IMG/VR virus record: IMGVR_UViG_3300036944_000228
Location: 1 to 37,804 of that record
Length of the DNA stretch: 37,804 bases
Reading direction: 5' to 3' (one strand)
From: a virus
The notes under the pieces were generated by a model that made no database searches, was not told where the DNA came from, and saw nothing but the letters and a program-made list of their open reading frames with translations. A program made the position numbers and the translations under genes. This document shows, piece by piece, positions 13,968 through 21,935 of the stretch (position 1 is the stretch's first letter; every line of letters begins with the position of its first letter).

Positions 13968-14008
13968 AGTACCTATGACATTAACATAGAAGTTAAATAC
14001 ACTATTAA
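13968..14008 (+). promoter_or_regulatory. Regulatory element copy C, promoter-like
   Basis: Bases 13968-13988 match 9565-9585 (20 of 21), and 13983-14008 match the minus strand of 9672-9697 exactly (26 of 26). Within it ATGACA (13975-13980), a 17-bp spacer and TACACT (13998-14003) form a promoter 90-100 bases ahead of the gene at 14099. The sequence likely combines a promoter with a binding site also used at the divergent region. Confidence 0.65.
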
Positions 14009-14098
14009 AGATACTTATATATAAATATACTTATATAGTACTTTAAAGTGCCAGAGTTTCACAATGTAAAACAGACTATAACCCTTAAAGGATAATTT

Positions 14099-14296
14099 AT
14101 GTCTATTGAAATGATTGATGATGATGTCGATATGGATGTCGTTAAGTATGAATGTTGGTATTGGTCTGTCATTGACAGTATGGCTGACTTAATCTTGAAC
14201 AATGGTCGTGACAGGGTTATGGCTGATGTAGCTGATGTCGTGATTAAACGTTTAGGTGATGGATGTGTTTCACCTTTAGATGATCCACTGTCATGA
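14099..14296 (+). CDS. Acidic hypothetical protein
   Basis: 65 residues after AAAGGATAATTT. It is very acidic (MIDDDVDMDVV, ending SPLDDPLS) and is the first gene behind the duplicated regulatory element. Unknown function. Confidence 0.55.
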   Translation: MSIEMIDDDVDMDVVKYECWYWSVIDSMADLILNNGRDRVMADVADVVIKRLGDGCVSPLDDPLS

Positions 14297-14352
14297 TGAT
14301 GGCCTTGTTTGTCTTCATAGTAACTTTAATTAGACTGGTACTCACTAAATGA
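14293..14352 (+). CDS. Putative 19-residue membrane microprotein
   Basis: MMMALFVFIVTLIRLVLTK, almost wholly a membrane helix with a basic end. Its ATG overlaps the previous stop (ATGA) and its TGA overlaps the next start (ATGA), so ribosomes could pass straight through. No separate RBS is visible. It may be a genuine micro-gene or only a translational relay between its neighbours. Confidence 0.4.
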   Translation: MMMALFVFIVTLIRLVLTK

Positions 14353-14576
14353 CTGATATTGACGATACAAAACCTTGGCCTTTTCCGTCTGCAACCTTAG
14401 CAGGTGACTCAAGCCTTAAAGCTTTAGCTGATACACTATCAATGCTAGAGGATTTCACAGCTTTTCAGCTTCGAGGCGACATCTACTATGGATACCCTGA
14501 TAAAAAGGCTCTGAGCACGATTGAAGGGCTACGGGAGGCATTGAAACCAGTTGACGGAGGCAACGTAGATGCTTAG
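14349..14576 (+). CDS. Small hypothetical protein before primase
   Basis: 75 residues, MTDIDDTKPWPFPSATLAGD..., helical and acidic. It overlaps the primase-helicase start by eight bases and carries the primase RBS (GGAGG) in its last codons. Unknown function. Confidence 0.55.
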   Translation: MTDIDDTKPWPFPSATLAGDSSLKALADTLSMLEDFTAFQLRGDIYYGYPDKKALSTIEGLREALKPVDGGNVDA

Positions 14577-16191
14577 CATAGTACGTAAACCAAGTGAGTC
14601 AAAGTTTGTTAAGCACATTCCCTGTGAGTACTGTGGTAGCTCAGATGCAGGTGCTTTATACGATGACAATCACACCTATTGCTTTAACTGCCATGAAACT
14701 CATCATGAGAATGAATATGATGACTTCACAGTTAAGCGAGATGCAGTACAACCACGAAAGACAGTCATGATAGAGCCTAAAGGGACTATTAAATCAATAC
14801 CTGATCGAGGTATTAACTTACAAACCTGTGAGAAGTATGGAGTCACTCAAGATGCACAGAATCACTTTTACCCTTACACTGACGACAGTGGAACCATTGT
14901 CGCCTACAAAACACGAAGAGTTGCTGAAAAGTCTTTTTCAATTAACGGAACCTTTCACAATGCACGGTTGTTTGGGCAAGGTCTCTTCCACGCAGGAGGC
15001 AAATACGTCACAATCTACGAAGGAGAACTCGACGCACTCGCAGGCTACCAACTCACCGGAAGCCAGTGGCCTAGTGTCTCTATACGGAATGGTGCGCAAG
15101 CGGCCTTAAAGGACTGCAAAGCCCAGTATGAATGGCTAAACAGCTTTGAGAACATTGTGATCTGCTTTGATGCTGATGAGCCGGGTAAGAAGGCTTCTAA
15201 AGAGGTAGCTGAACTGTTCGGACAGAAGGCTAAGATTGTTAAGCATTTGAGTGGCTACAAAGATGCTTGTGATTACCTCATTGCAGGGGCTACTAAAGAG
15301 TTCGTGAATGAGTGGTGGAGAGCTGAGGTTTATATCCCCGATGGGATTATCAATGCAGCTTCACTGTGGGAGGAAGTTATTAAACCTGAGGCTAAGGCTG
15401 AGGCTATGTATCCTTGGAAGGGCTTGAATAAGCTTCTCTACGGTCTACGACCTTCGGAGTTAGTGACAGTCACAGCAGGTTCAGGCTTAGGTAAGAGTCA
15501 GTTCCTACGTGAGATATTGTTTAACATTCTGAACACTACGAAGTGGAACATTGGAGGGTTATTCCTCGAAGAGTCAACTCGTAAGACAGCTAGAAGTATC
15601 ATGTCTTTGCACGCTAATAAGTTGTTGCACTTACCTGATACACCAACAACAGAACAGGAGCTTAAAAATGCATTTGATGCAACACTTGGGAGTAATCGTA
15701 TCTATCTCTTTGATCATTTCGGGAGTAGCGATGTTGACAATATATCGAACAGAATTAGATACATGGCTAAAGCTTGCGATTGTAGGGTTATATTTCTTGA
15801 TCACATTTCCATTGTTGTATCTGGCCAAGATTTAGGTGATGAACGTAAAGCCATTGATAACATGATGACGAAGCTTCGTACACTGGTTCAAGAGTTAGAG
15901 ATTACATTGATCTGTGTAAGCCACCTTCGTAGACCTCAAGGTAATGCAGGACATGAGGATGGACAAGCTGTATCGTTGTCTCAGCTGCGAGGCTCAGGCT
16001 CTATTGCTCAGCTGTCAGATGCTGTTATTACATTGGAGCGTAACAGCATGGCTGAGGATGAGAATGAACGTCACATGACTAAGATAGCTGTGGCTAAGAA
16101 TCGTTACAATGGCTATACAGGCCCAGCTTGTGTACTTAAGTATGATATGGAAACTGGACGTATGATGGAGATGCAGGAGGAAGTGCTATGA
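14569..16191 (+). CDS. Bifunctional DNA primase-helicase (T7 gp4-like)
   Basis: 540 residues, near the 566 of T7 gp4. An N-terminal zinc finger has C19, C22, C38 and C41. The TOPRIM primase core has E151 (YEGELDALAG) and D201-D203 (CFDADEPGKKA). The RecA-like helicase has Walker A GSGLGKS (304-310), Walker B VIFLDH (D411) and CVSHLRRP near residue 446. An acidic C-terminus (MQEEVL) could contact the polymerase. It unwinds DNA at the fork and lays primers. The same operon carries polymerase, SSB and nucleases. Confidence 0.93.
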   Translation: MLSIVRKPSESKFVKHIPCEYCGSSDAGALYDDNHTYCFNCHETHHENEYDDFTVKRDAVQPRKTVMIEPKGTIKSIPDRGINLQTCEKYGVTQDAQNHFYPYTDDSGTIVAYKTRRVAEKSFSINGTFHNARLFGQGLFHAGGKYVTIYEGELDALAGYQLTGSQWPSVSIRNGAQAALKDCKAQYEWLNSFENIVICFDADEPGKKASKEVAELFGQKAKIVKHLSGYKDACDYLIAGATKEFVNEWWRAEVYIPDGIINAASLWEEVIKPEAKAEAMYPWKGLNKLLYGLRPSELVTVTAGSGLGKSQFLREILFNILNTTKWNIGGLFLEESTRKTARSIMSLHANKLLHLPDTPTTEQELKNAFDATLGSNRIYLFDHFGSSDVDNISNRIRYMAKACDCRVIFLDHISIVVSGQDLGDERKAIDNMMTKLRTLVQELEITLICVSHLRRPQGNAGHEDGQAVSLSQLRGSGSIAQLSDAVITLERNSMAEDENERHMTKIAVAKNRYNGYTGPACVLKYDMETGRMMEMQEEVL

Positions 16192-16352
16192 GTGGTAAAG
16201 GAAGTTCACCTAGACCTTACAGTGTGACTCAAGAGGAATATGACTCGCGATGGGATGCTATCTTCGGTAGAGACAAAGACGATAAAGTACGTGACTTTCA
16301 GTTCGATAAAGAGCAGGACAAGGAAGAGGAAACTAAAGATGACACAAGATGA
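16188..16352 (+). CDS. Small conserved phage protein (MSGKGSSPRP type)
   Basis: 54 residues starting MSGKGSSPRPYSVTQEEYDS, in an ATGA overlap with the primase stop. The opening is shared by many phage small proteins that sit next to replication genes. The C-terminal half is highly charged and probably disordered. Function unknown. Confidence 0.7.
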   Translation: MSGKGSSPRPYSVTQEEYDSRWDAIFGRDKDDKVRDFQFDKEQDKEEETKDDTR

Positions 16353-16530
16353 AATGGAAAAACTATTTCCTGACCATAACCTCATCAACATGGGTGCGTT
16401 TAAGTGTGACCCGTTTATGTCTGAAGCTATGTATTTTGCTGTACCAAAAAAGCAACTTACTGCTGAAGAGTTTGAAGAAAAGCAAAAGCGGATAGAAAAG
16501 TTATTTTCTTGTGGATTGGATAAAGCATGA
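16339..16530 (+). CDS. Small hypothetical protein
   Basis: 63 residues from ATG 16339 (MTQDEMEKLFPDHNL...), behind GAGGAAACTAAAG. An upstream in-frame ATG at 16240 lies deep inside the previous gene and is unlikely. The C-terminal part is a charged helix (TAEEFEEKQKRIEKLF). Unknown function. Confidence 0.55.
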   Translation: MTQDEMEKLFPDHNLINMGAFKCDPFMSEAMYFAVPKKQLTAEEFEEKQKRIEKLFSCGLDKA

Positions 16531-16673
16531 GTGCATGGCTAATTGCTGTAGTGGGGGTTGTCTACACTGTGGTAGCTGTAGACTTACTCATCAAAGGTAA
16601 CACAGGCTTAGGCATTGCCTTTGTAGGCTATGCTCTAGGTAACGTAGGACTGTACATGGAGGCTGCAAAGTGA
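16527..16673 (+). CDS. Small membrane protein (48 residues)
   Basis: MSAWLIAVVGVVYTVVAVDL, followed by LIKGNTGLGIAFVGYALGNV and a short tail. There are two hydrophobic segments separated by a Lys-Gly-Asn turn, so a membrane hairpin. It starts in an ATGA overlap and ends in a GTGA overlap. Its role in a replication operon is unclear. Confidence 0.6.
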   Translation: MSAWLIAVVGVVYTVVAVDLLIKGNTGLGIAFVGYALGNVGLYMEAAK

Positions 16674-16957
16674 ATAACAGTAAAACTATCCCTAAGTGGA
16701 TGCAACGTATGATTGACCTTAAAGTTCCTCCTGAAGTTATTGCTCAGAGAGCTGAACAACGTAGGCTCAGAGATCGTGAATGGTCTTTGAAGAACAAGGA
16801 CAAGAAAGCTATGCACAAGAGAACTTATAGGTCTAAGAAGAAAACTGTACAGACTGTATCAGAAGCTGGAATAGCTATAAAGTATACCTATCGTCCTAAC
16901 TGGAAGGAAGCTCCTGTATATAATTGTCCTGAGTTAACTTATAGAGGTAAAACATGA
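16670..16957 (+). CDS. Basic hypothetical protein
   Basis: 95 residues from GTG 16670 (GTGA overlap; GGAGG nine bases upstream). Very basic in the middle (RDREWSLKNKDKKAMHKRTYRSKKK), which suggests nucleic-acid binding. The N-terminal WMQRMIDLKVPPEVIAQRAEQRR could form a helix-turn-helix-like unit, but this is uncertain. Confidence 0.6.
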   Translation: MNNSKTIPKWMQRMIDLKVPPEVIAQRAEQRRLRDREWSLKNKDKKAMHKRTYRSKKKTVQTVSEAGIAIKYTYRPNWKEAPVYNCPELTYRGKT

Positions 16958-17136
16958 TGGACTTAGATAAGATAGCTGGTAGAATGATTGACTTGGAAAG
17001 TAAGTACTATGATCTGCAAGAAAAATATCAACTGCTTATCCATCACTATGAAGACTTGAAAGCTGAGTATGAAACGTATCGTTCTAGACATCGAGACAAC
17101 ATTAGATCACAACACGATCTGGATGGTAGTAACTAA
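16954..17136 (+). CDS. Small coiled-coil protein
   Basis: 60 residues, almost entirely helical with heptad character (KIAGRMIDLESKYYDLQEKY, then LLIHHYEDLKAEYETYRSRH). It starts in an ATGA overlap and its last 68 bases overlap the polymerase gene in another frame. Unknown function. Confidence 0.55.
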   Translation: MMDLDKIAGRMIDLESKYYDLQEKYQLLIHHYEDLKAEYETYRSRHRDNIRSQHDLDGSN

Positions 17137-18787
17137 GGATATTGACACTGGAGAAGTTAACGTATGGAAAGCAGCAAACAACCTCGTGGAGTATTTAAAG
17201 GACACTACGTTGATAATCGCTCAGAACGGAATAAGCTTCGATTTCCCGATACTCAATCGGCTCTGGAATACGAAGATTCGTTTGAGCCAAGTGTACGATA
17301 CGTTGATAGCCTCAAGGTTGTTAAATCCCTCAATAGAGAACGGGCACAGCTTAGAAGCTTGGGGCGACAGGATGGGATCGATAAAGAAAGTTGACTACAA
17401 AAGGATATGGCAATGGTTAATGGACAAGAAAGAAGAGTACAAAGGTGAGTGCTTTAACGTTCCTCATATGTCTCTTCTGGAGTATTATTGCATTAGGGAC
17501 GTTGAGGTCACTTGTAATCTTTATAAGCATCTTACTGATGAATTCGCTAAGAAAGACTTTTCACAAGAAAGCCTTGATCTTGAGCATAAGGTAGCTGCTA
17601 TCATAGCTGAACAGGAACGTAATGGCTTCAAACTTGACTTACCCTTCGCAACCTGCTTACTTGCTGACATCAAAGGAAAGATGGCAGGAATATATGAGCA
17701 GATGCAAGAGAGGTGGCCTCCAGTCATCACTCCAAGGTTCCACAAGACCAATGGAAAGCCTATCAAAGACTGCATTGATACTTTCAATCCCGGAAGTAGA
17801 AAGCAGATCGGAGAAAAGCTGATGGAGCTAGGATGGAAGCCTAAAGACTTTACTGAGAAGGGGCAGCCCATTGTCGATGAATCTGTACTGGCTAAGGTTA
17901 AGATTCCTGAGGCTCAGATGATCGCTGAATACCTGATGTTACAGAAACGTGTAGCTCAGATTGAAAGTTGGTTAGAGGCTGTAGGTAAGGACGGTAGAGT
18001 TCACGGTAAGGTGATCACGAATGGAGCTGTAACAGGTAGGATGACACACAGTAGTCCTAACATGGCACAGATTCCTAATGCAGGTAGCATCTATGGAAAA
18101 GAATGTAGAGAGTGTTGGACTGTGGAAGGCGGTAACGTATTGGTTGGTTGTGACGCTAGTGGCCTTGAGCTTCGTATGCTTGCACATTACATGAAAGATG
18201 AAAGTTATGTTAAGACGGTCACTGAAGGATCATCAAAGGATGGAACTGATGTACACACGCAGAACCAAAAAGCTGCAGGTCTTGAGACAAGGGATCAAGC
18301 GAAGACATTTATTTACGCATTCCTATACGGTGCAGGGCCAGCTAAGATTGGTTCCATTGTCGGTGGTAATGCTAAAGCGGGAGAGAAACTTATCAATGCC
18401 TTTCTCAAGAACACTCCCGCCTTACAACGTCTTAGAAATACGGTTAGCAGATATGCGGGTAAGGGCTTTGTACCGGGGCTTGATGGTCGTAAGATATGGG
18501 TACGCAGTGAACACGCTGCCCTCAATTCGCTCCTTCAAGGGGCTGGGGCGATAGTGATGAAGAAAGCTTTAGTACTATTTTATGATAAGACTAAGGCAAA
18601 TAAGTGGCCTGTCAAGCTAGTAGCTAATGTCCATGATGAATTTCAGCTTGAAGTTCCTAAGGAATATGCTACAATAGTAGGTGAGGCTGCAAAGGCAAGT
18701 ATCGTTGAAGCTGGGGAGTACTTTAAGCTTCGTTGTCCATTAGACGGGGAGTATAAATATGGTGCAAACTGGCGTGAAACACATTGA
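17069..18787 (+). CDS. DNA polymerase, family A, with 3'-5' exonuclease (T7 gp5-like)
   Basis: 572 residues (T7 gp5 has 704). The exonuclease domain has DIETT (D7, E9), N53...D58, and Y140...D144. The polymerase domain has motif A CDASGLELR (D362), motif B RDQAKTFIYAFLYG (R408, K412, Y416) and motif C VANVHDEFQLE (H522, D523, E524). Y416 aligns with E. coli Pol I Phe762 and T7 Tyr526; the Tyr form is associated with virulent phages. It replicates the genome with the primase-helicase and SSB encoded nearby. The start lies inside the previous gene. Confidence 0.95.
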   Translation: MKRIVLDIETTLDHNTIWMVVTKDIDTGEVNVWKAANNLVEYLKDTTLIIAQNGISFDFPILNRLWNTKIRLSQVYDTLIASRLLNPSIENGHSLEAWGDRMGSIKKVDYKRIWQWLMDKKEEYKGECFNVPHMSLLEYYCIRDVEVTCNLYKHLTDEFAKKDFSQESLDLEHKVAAIIAEQERNGFKLDLPFATCLLADIKGKMAGIYEQMQERWPPVITPRFHKTNGKPIKDCIDTFNPGSRKQIGEKLMELGWKPKDFTEKGQPIVDESVLAKVKIPEAQMIAEYLMLQKRVAQIESWLEAVGKDGRVHGKVITNGAVTGRMTHSSPNMAQIPNAGSIYGKECRECWTVEGGNVLVGCDASGLELRMLAHYMKDESYVKTVTEGSSKDGTDVHTQNQKAAGLETRDQAKTFIYAFLYGAGPAKIGSIVGGNAKAGEKLINAFLKNTPALQRLRNTVSRYAGKGFVPGLDGRKIWVRSEHAALNSLLQGAGAIVMKKALVLFYDKTKANKWPVKLVANVHDEFQLEVPKEYATIVGEAAKASIVEAGEYFKLRCPLDGEYKYGANWRETH

Positions 18788-18950
18788 TAAGAATCAAATA
18801 CTATTTAATGTTGAAGGTGACACTTTCAAGATTAAGATAGGAGAGGATCTAGATCTTGAAGAGGTATACACAATACTGTTATCAGCATTGGTTTACTTAG
18901 AAGATCTGGCATCGGGTAATACAGCTCACCCGTCACAAGAGCTGCATTGA
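18759..18950 (+). CDS. Small hypothetical protein
   Basis: 63 residues; ATG 18759 follows GGGGAGTATAAAT within the polymerase end. Acidic, with KIKIGEDLDLEEVYTILLSA. It ends in an ATGA overlap with an upstream in-frame start of the SSB frame, though SSB itself starts later. Unknown function. Confidence 0.5.
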   Translation: MVQTGVKHIDKNQILFNVEGDTFKIKIGEDLDLEEVYTILLSALVYLEDLASGNTAHPSQELH

Positions 18951-18985
18951 TAGTTAAGCAGTTTTACTGCGTAAAGGAAAATGAA

Positions 18986-19417
18986 ATGAGTATTGATAGC
19001 ATTAAACCCGTTAAAGTTGCTGGTGAAATCTTCTGGAGCAACTGGATGAATAACTTTAACACTAAGTTCAATGAAGACAACAAGAAGTATGAATGCACTC
19101 TCGGTCAACTGAGTGATGCTGCAGCTAGTAAGCTTGAAGAGTTGGGTATCAAGATCAAAGAGAAAGACTCACAAGGTAAGTTCATTGTTGGTAAGTCTCA
19201 ATTTGTCTTTGAGCCTGTCGATGAAGAGGGTAATCCTGTAGACATCTCTAAGATTGGTAACGGTACTAAGTGTTATGCACTGGTGTCTTCATACCGTCAC
19301 AAGATGTCAGCTAAGTTCGGTGCTGCTCCATCGATTAAGAAGTTGGTGATCACTGAGTTGAAGATCTATAACCCTGAAGGTGTCGCTGAGGAAGAGACAG
19401 CTGATGACATCCTCTAA
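18986..19417 (+). CDS. Single-stranded DNA-binding protein (T7 gp2.5-like)
   Basis: 143 residues from ATG 18986 (MSIDSIKPVKVAGEIFWSNW), chosen because AAAGGAAAATGA precedes it; an in-frame ATG at 18947 lacks this. An OB-fold-like beta pattern with LVSSYRHKMSAKFGAAPSIK in the C-terminal half ends in an acidic tail (EEETADDIL), the hallmark of SSBs that dock polymerase and helicase. It sits between DNA polymerase and exonuclease, where this role is expected. Confidence 0.8.
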   Translation: MSIDSIKPVKVAGEIFWSNWMNNFNTKFNEDNKKYECTLGQLSDAAASKLEELGIKIKEKDSQGKFIVGKSQFVFEPVDEEGNPVDISKIGNGTKCYALVSSYRHKMSAKFGAAPSIKKLVITELKIYNPEGVAEEETADDIL

Positions 19418-20126
19418 AAAGCCAACTGAGGCTATTGTAGATGCTGACTTTCTAGTTTATAAAGTTGGCTTCTCCAATGAGGATGAAGAGGAACGGTGGG
19501 CACTAAATCGACTCACAGAGTGGTTTACCGACATAATCTATATGCGCTTGAAGTGTGATGACTACAGAGCTTGGATTACAGGTAAGACTAACTTTAGATT
19601 CGAGGTAGCTACCACAGTTCCTTACAAGGGCAACCGAAAGGATGCTCCTAAGCCTAAGCATTATGATGCTCTCAGAAACCACCTCATGAAGCTTGGAGCT
19701 ACGATGTCAGAGGGTGAAGAGGCTGATGATGCTGTAGGCATAGCTTCCACTGAAGGTAACTACTGGATAGTTCACGTAGATAAGGATCTTGACCAGTTAC
19801 CGGGATGGCACTACAATCCTGTAAAGGATGAAGAATACTATGTTACTGAGTTTGAAGGCTTGTACAGTTTCTATAAACAGATACTGACAGGTGACAGGGT
19901 TGATAACATAGAGGGAATCAGAGGTATTGGCCCTGTAAAGGCTGATAAGATCTTGAAAGACTGTACAACTGAAAGGGAACTATATGAAGCTTGTATCAAA
20001 GCTTATGACGGCAATACTGACAGGGTCTTGGAGAATGGTCGGTTATTGTGGCTAAGAAGGGAACCAAACCAGATGTGGCAACCACCTTTGAACTCGCAGG
20101 ATCTAAGTGGTACGTCAACTACGTAA
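19404..20126 (+). CDS. 5'-3' exonuclease (T7 gp6-like, FEN family)
   Basis: 240 residues from ATG 19404, with GAGGAAGAG upstream; an ATG at 19380 would add eight residues. FEN/5'-nuclease signatures are IVDADFLVYK near the N-terminus, EEADDAVG (acidic metal ligands), VHVDKDLDQLPG, and the helix-hairpin-helix DRVDNIEGIRGIGPVKADKI. It removes primers and degrades duplex DNA 5' to 3', supporting recombination and recycling of host DNA. The gene overlaps the SSB end by 14 bases. Confidence 0.88.
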   Translation: MTSSKKPTEAIVDADFLVYKVGFSNEDEEERWALNRLTEWFTDIIYMRLKCDDYRAWITGKTNFRFEVATTVPYKGNRKDAPKPKHYDALRNHLMKLGATMSEGEEADDAVGIASTEGNYWIVHVDKDLDQLPGWHYNPVKDEEYYVTEFEGLYSFYKQILTGDRVDNIEGIRGIGPVKADKILKDCTTERELYEACIKAYDGNTDRVLENGRLLWLRREPNQMWQPPLNSQDLSGTSTT

Positions 20127-20344
20127 TGCACATGGAGGACTTTGGTAAGTGTGATCCTGAGAAGCAAATTATCAGTATTCGCATGGACATGAACAAGCAG
20201 ACTACTGAGCAAACCTTCTACCATGAGTTAGTTCATGCCATTATGTTCACAATGGGTAAGCTAAACCACGATGAAGAGTTTGTAGATACCTTTGGAGCAT
20301 TCCTCCATCAGTATCACGTTACAAAGGAGTCACATGAAATCTAA
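20048..20344 (+). CDS. Small zinc metallopeptidase-like protein (HELVH)
   Basis: 98 residues from GTG 20048, overlapping the exonuclease by 79 bases in another frame. The HExxH zinc motif HELVHAIMF lies at about residues 59-67, and the upstream part (FELAGSKWYVNYVMHMEDFG) resembles the beta-strand lead-in of small phage/bacterial metallopeptidases. This argues for the long start. An alternative ATG at 20126, coupled to the exonuclease stop (TAATG), would drop that part. Substrate unknown. Confidence 0.65.
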   Translation: MAKKGTKPDVATTFELAGSKWYVNYVMHMEDFGKCDPEKQIISIRMDMNKQTTEQTFYHELVHAIMFTMGKLNHDEEFVDTFGAFLHQYHVTKESHEI

Positions 20345-20771
20345 ACGTAAGAAACCTTTATCTGTACGTCAAGTAGCTTTGAAGCATGGATTCAGGTCAG
20401 GCTTAGAAGACAAGATAGCGGATAACTTAACAGCCTTAGGCATTCCATTTGAGTATGAGAAATTAATTATAGATTATATTCAACCTGCTAAGGCTAGAAA
20501 GTACACCCCTGACTTTGTACTTCTGAACAACGGTATCATCATTGAGAGTAAAGGTAGGTTTATCACAGCAGATAGACAAAAGCACCTAATGATTCAAGAG
20601 CAGTATCCTGAGTTAGATATTAGGTTTGTCTTTAGTAACTCTAAAGCTAGGCTTTCAAAGCTAAGTCAGACAACATATGGTATGTGGTGTGATAAGCATG
20701 GGTTTAAGTATGCTGATAAAGATATTCCTACAACTTGGTTAAATGAGAAAGGAACTAAATATGTTAAATAA
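20334..20771 (+). CDS. Endonuclease I, Holliday-junction resolvase (T7 gp3-like)
   Basis: 145 residues from ATG 20334 with AAAGGAG upstream; T7 gp3 has 149. Catalytic residues match the T7 pattern: E25 in SGLEDKIADNL, E40 in PFEYEK, D60 in YTPDF, and E71/K73 in IIIESKGRF. It cuts four-way junctions and branched DNA before packaging and helps degrade host DNA. Its place after the exonuclease supports this. Confidence 0.9.
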   Translation: MKSKRKKPLSVRQVALKHGFRSGLEDKIADNLTALGIPFEYEKLIIDYIQPAKARKYTPDFVLLNNGIIIESKGRFITADRQKHLMIQEQYPELDIRFVFSNSKARLSKLSQTTYGMWCDKHGFKYADKDIPTTWLNEKGTKYVK

Positions 20772-21024
20772 TCTTATTGAAGCTTTGCAGAAGTCACCTG
20801 AGATTCGTAATGCTTGGGATGACTTCACAGACGCTATCACAGTGGAAACTATGAAGCAGACTTACTTGAATACTCTCAATGGAGGCTTCAGTAGCCATCC
20901 TGAGGACATTGCAAGTAACAAAGAAGTTAATGCAGCCCTTGCTGTTTGTCTAAAATACTTCATGTACATCGCTGACGCTGAAGAATTCTTGAAGGAGGCT
21001 GAGAGTGAACGTAAATCTGATTAA
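20761..21024 (+). CDS. Hypothetical protein
   Basis: 87 residues from ATG 20761, with AAAGGA seven bases upstream; an in-frame ATG at 20743 is less well placed. Helical, soluble (MLNNLIEALQKSPEIRNAWD...), ending FLKEAESERKSD. Unknown function. Confidence 0.6.
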   Translation: MLNNLIEALQKSPEIRNAWDDFTDAITVETMKQTYLNTLNGGFSSHPEDIASNKEVNAALAVCLKYFMYIADAEEFLKEAESERKSD

Positions 21025-21190
21025 AGAGCATGAGAACGGTGATGCTACATTTCAGTTTGACTTAACTGCTGATGAAGCTCAATCACTCCTTACCTTTGGT
21101 ATCCTAGAAGCTATCAAAGCTGGACTACGTGAAGGTGAACGATTAACAGTTGAAGGGGATGATATTGATGAAAATCTTAGTGATACCTGA
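21005..21190 (+). CDS. Small acidic hypothetical protein
   Basis: 61 residues from GTG 21005 behind AAGGAGG. MNVNLIKEHENGDATFQFDL, followed by TADEAQSLLTFGILEAIKAG, resembles small phage proteins with a beta-hairpin and a helix. It overlaps genes on both sides. Unknown function. Confidence 0.6.
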   Translation: MNVNLIKEHENGDATFQFDLTADEAQSLLTFGILEAIKAGLREGERLTVEGDDIDENLSDT

Positions 21191-21935
21191 CTGTCAGATT
21201 AAGGAAGGTGTGCCTCTAGAGCACTTGACATGGGCTGGTAAAGCCATTGTCGATTACAAACCTGATGTAGTTGTTAATTTAGGTGACTTTGCAGATATGC
21301 CAAGCCTTAGTAGCCACGACATCAAGGGAAGTAAGTACTTTGAAGGTCTACGCTACAAGAAAGACATTGAAGCTGCTAAGGAGGCCATGAAGTTGTTACT
21401 GGCTCCATTGAGGGAAGCTCAGAAGGCTCAGAAGGACTCCAAACACAAGGTGTATAAACCTCGTATGGTATTGACTCTAGGCAACCATGAGAACCGTATC
21501 GATAGAGCTGTTAATAACAACCCAACTTTAGATGGCTTAATTTCAACTAAGGACTTAGACTATGAAAAAGACTGGGAAGTACATGGTTTTCTACATCCTG
21601 TGTTCATTAATGGTGTTGGTTTTAACCATTATTGGCCTGTTGGTGCAATGGGACGTCCAGCAGGGGCTGCTAGTGCTATCATTAATAAGCTTCATATGTC
21701 TTGTGTTGCAGGACATCAACAAGGAAAGCAAATTGCCTATGGCAAGCGGGCTGATGGCAAGCCTATTTGTGCTATCATCGTTGGCTCTTACTATCTCCAC
21801 GATGAAAGCTATATGGATCAGCTAAGTAACCGTCATTGGCGTGGCTTACTAATGATGAATGAAGTTAACGATGGACACTTCGATGAAATGTTTTTAAGTG
21901 TTGAATACCTTGGGAGGAAGTATGGACAACAATGA
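21168..21935 (+). CDS. Calcineurin-like metallophosphoesterase
   Basis: 255 residues from ATG 21168 (MKILVIPDCQIKEGVPLEHL). Metal-binding motifs in order are PDCQ, LGDFADMPS, LGNHENR, and VAGHQQG near the C-terminus, followed by IIVGSYYLHDESYM. This is the standard arrangement of the calcineurin-like fold, with Gln in place of the usual His in the first motif. Substrate could be a nucleotide, RNA or DNA end; not determined. It lies among nucleotide-metabolism genes. Confidence 0.85.
   Translation: MKILVIPDCQIKEGVPLEHLTWAGKAIVDYKPDVVVNLGDFADMPSLSSHDIKGSKYFEGLRYKKDIEAAKEAMKLLLAPLREAQKAQKDSKHKVYKPRMVLTLGNHENRIDRAVNNNPTLDGLISTKDLDYEKDWEVHGFLHPVFINGVGFNHYWPVGAMGRPAGAASAIINKLHMSCVAGHQQGKQIAYGKRADGKPICAIIVGSYYLHDESYMDQLSNRHWRGLLMMNEVNDGHFDEMFLSVEYLGRKYGQQ

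Noticed and set aside
17164-18554. Alternative-frame open stretches inside the DNA polymerase gene
   Set aside because: The polymerase frame contains all expected motifs; the others lack RBS and sensible sequence.
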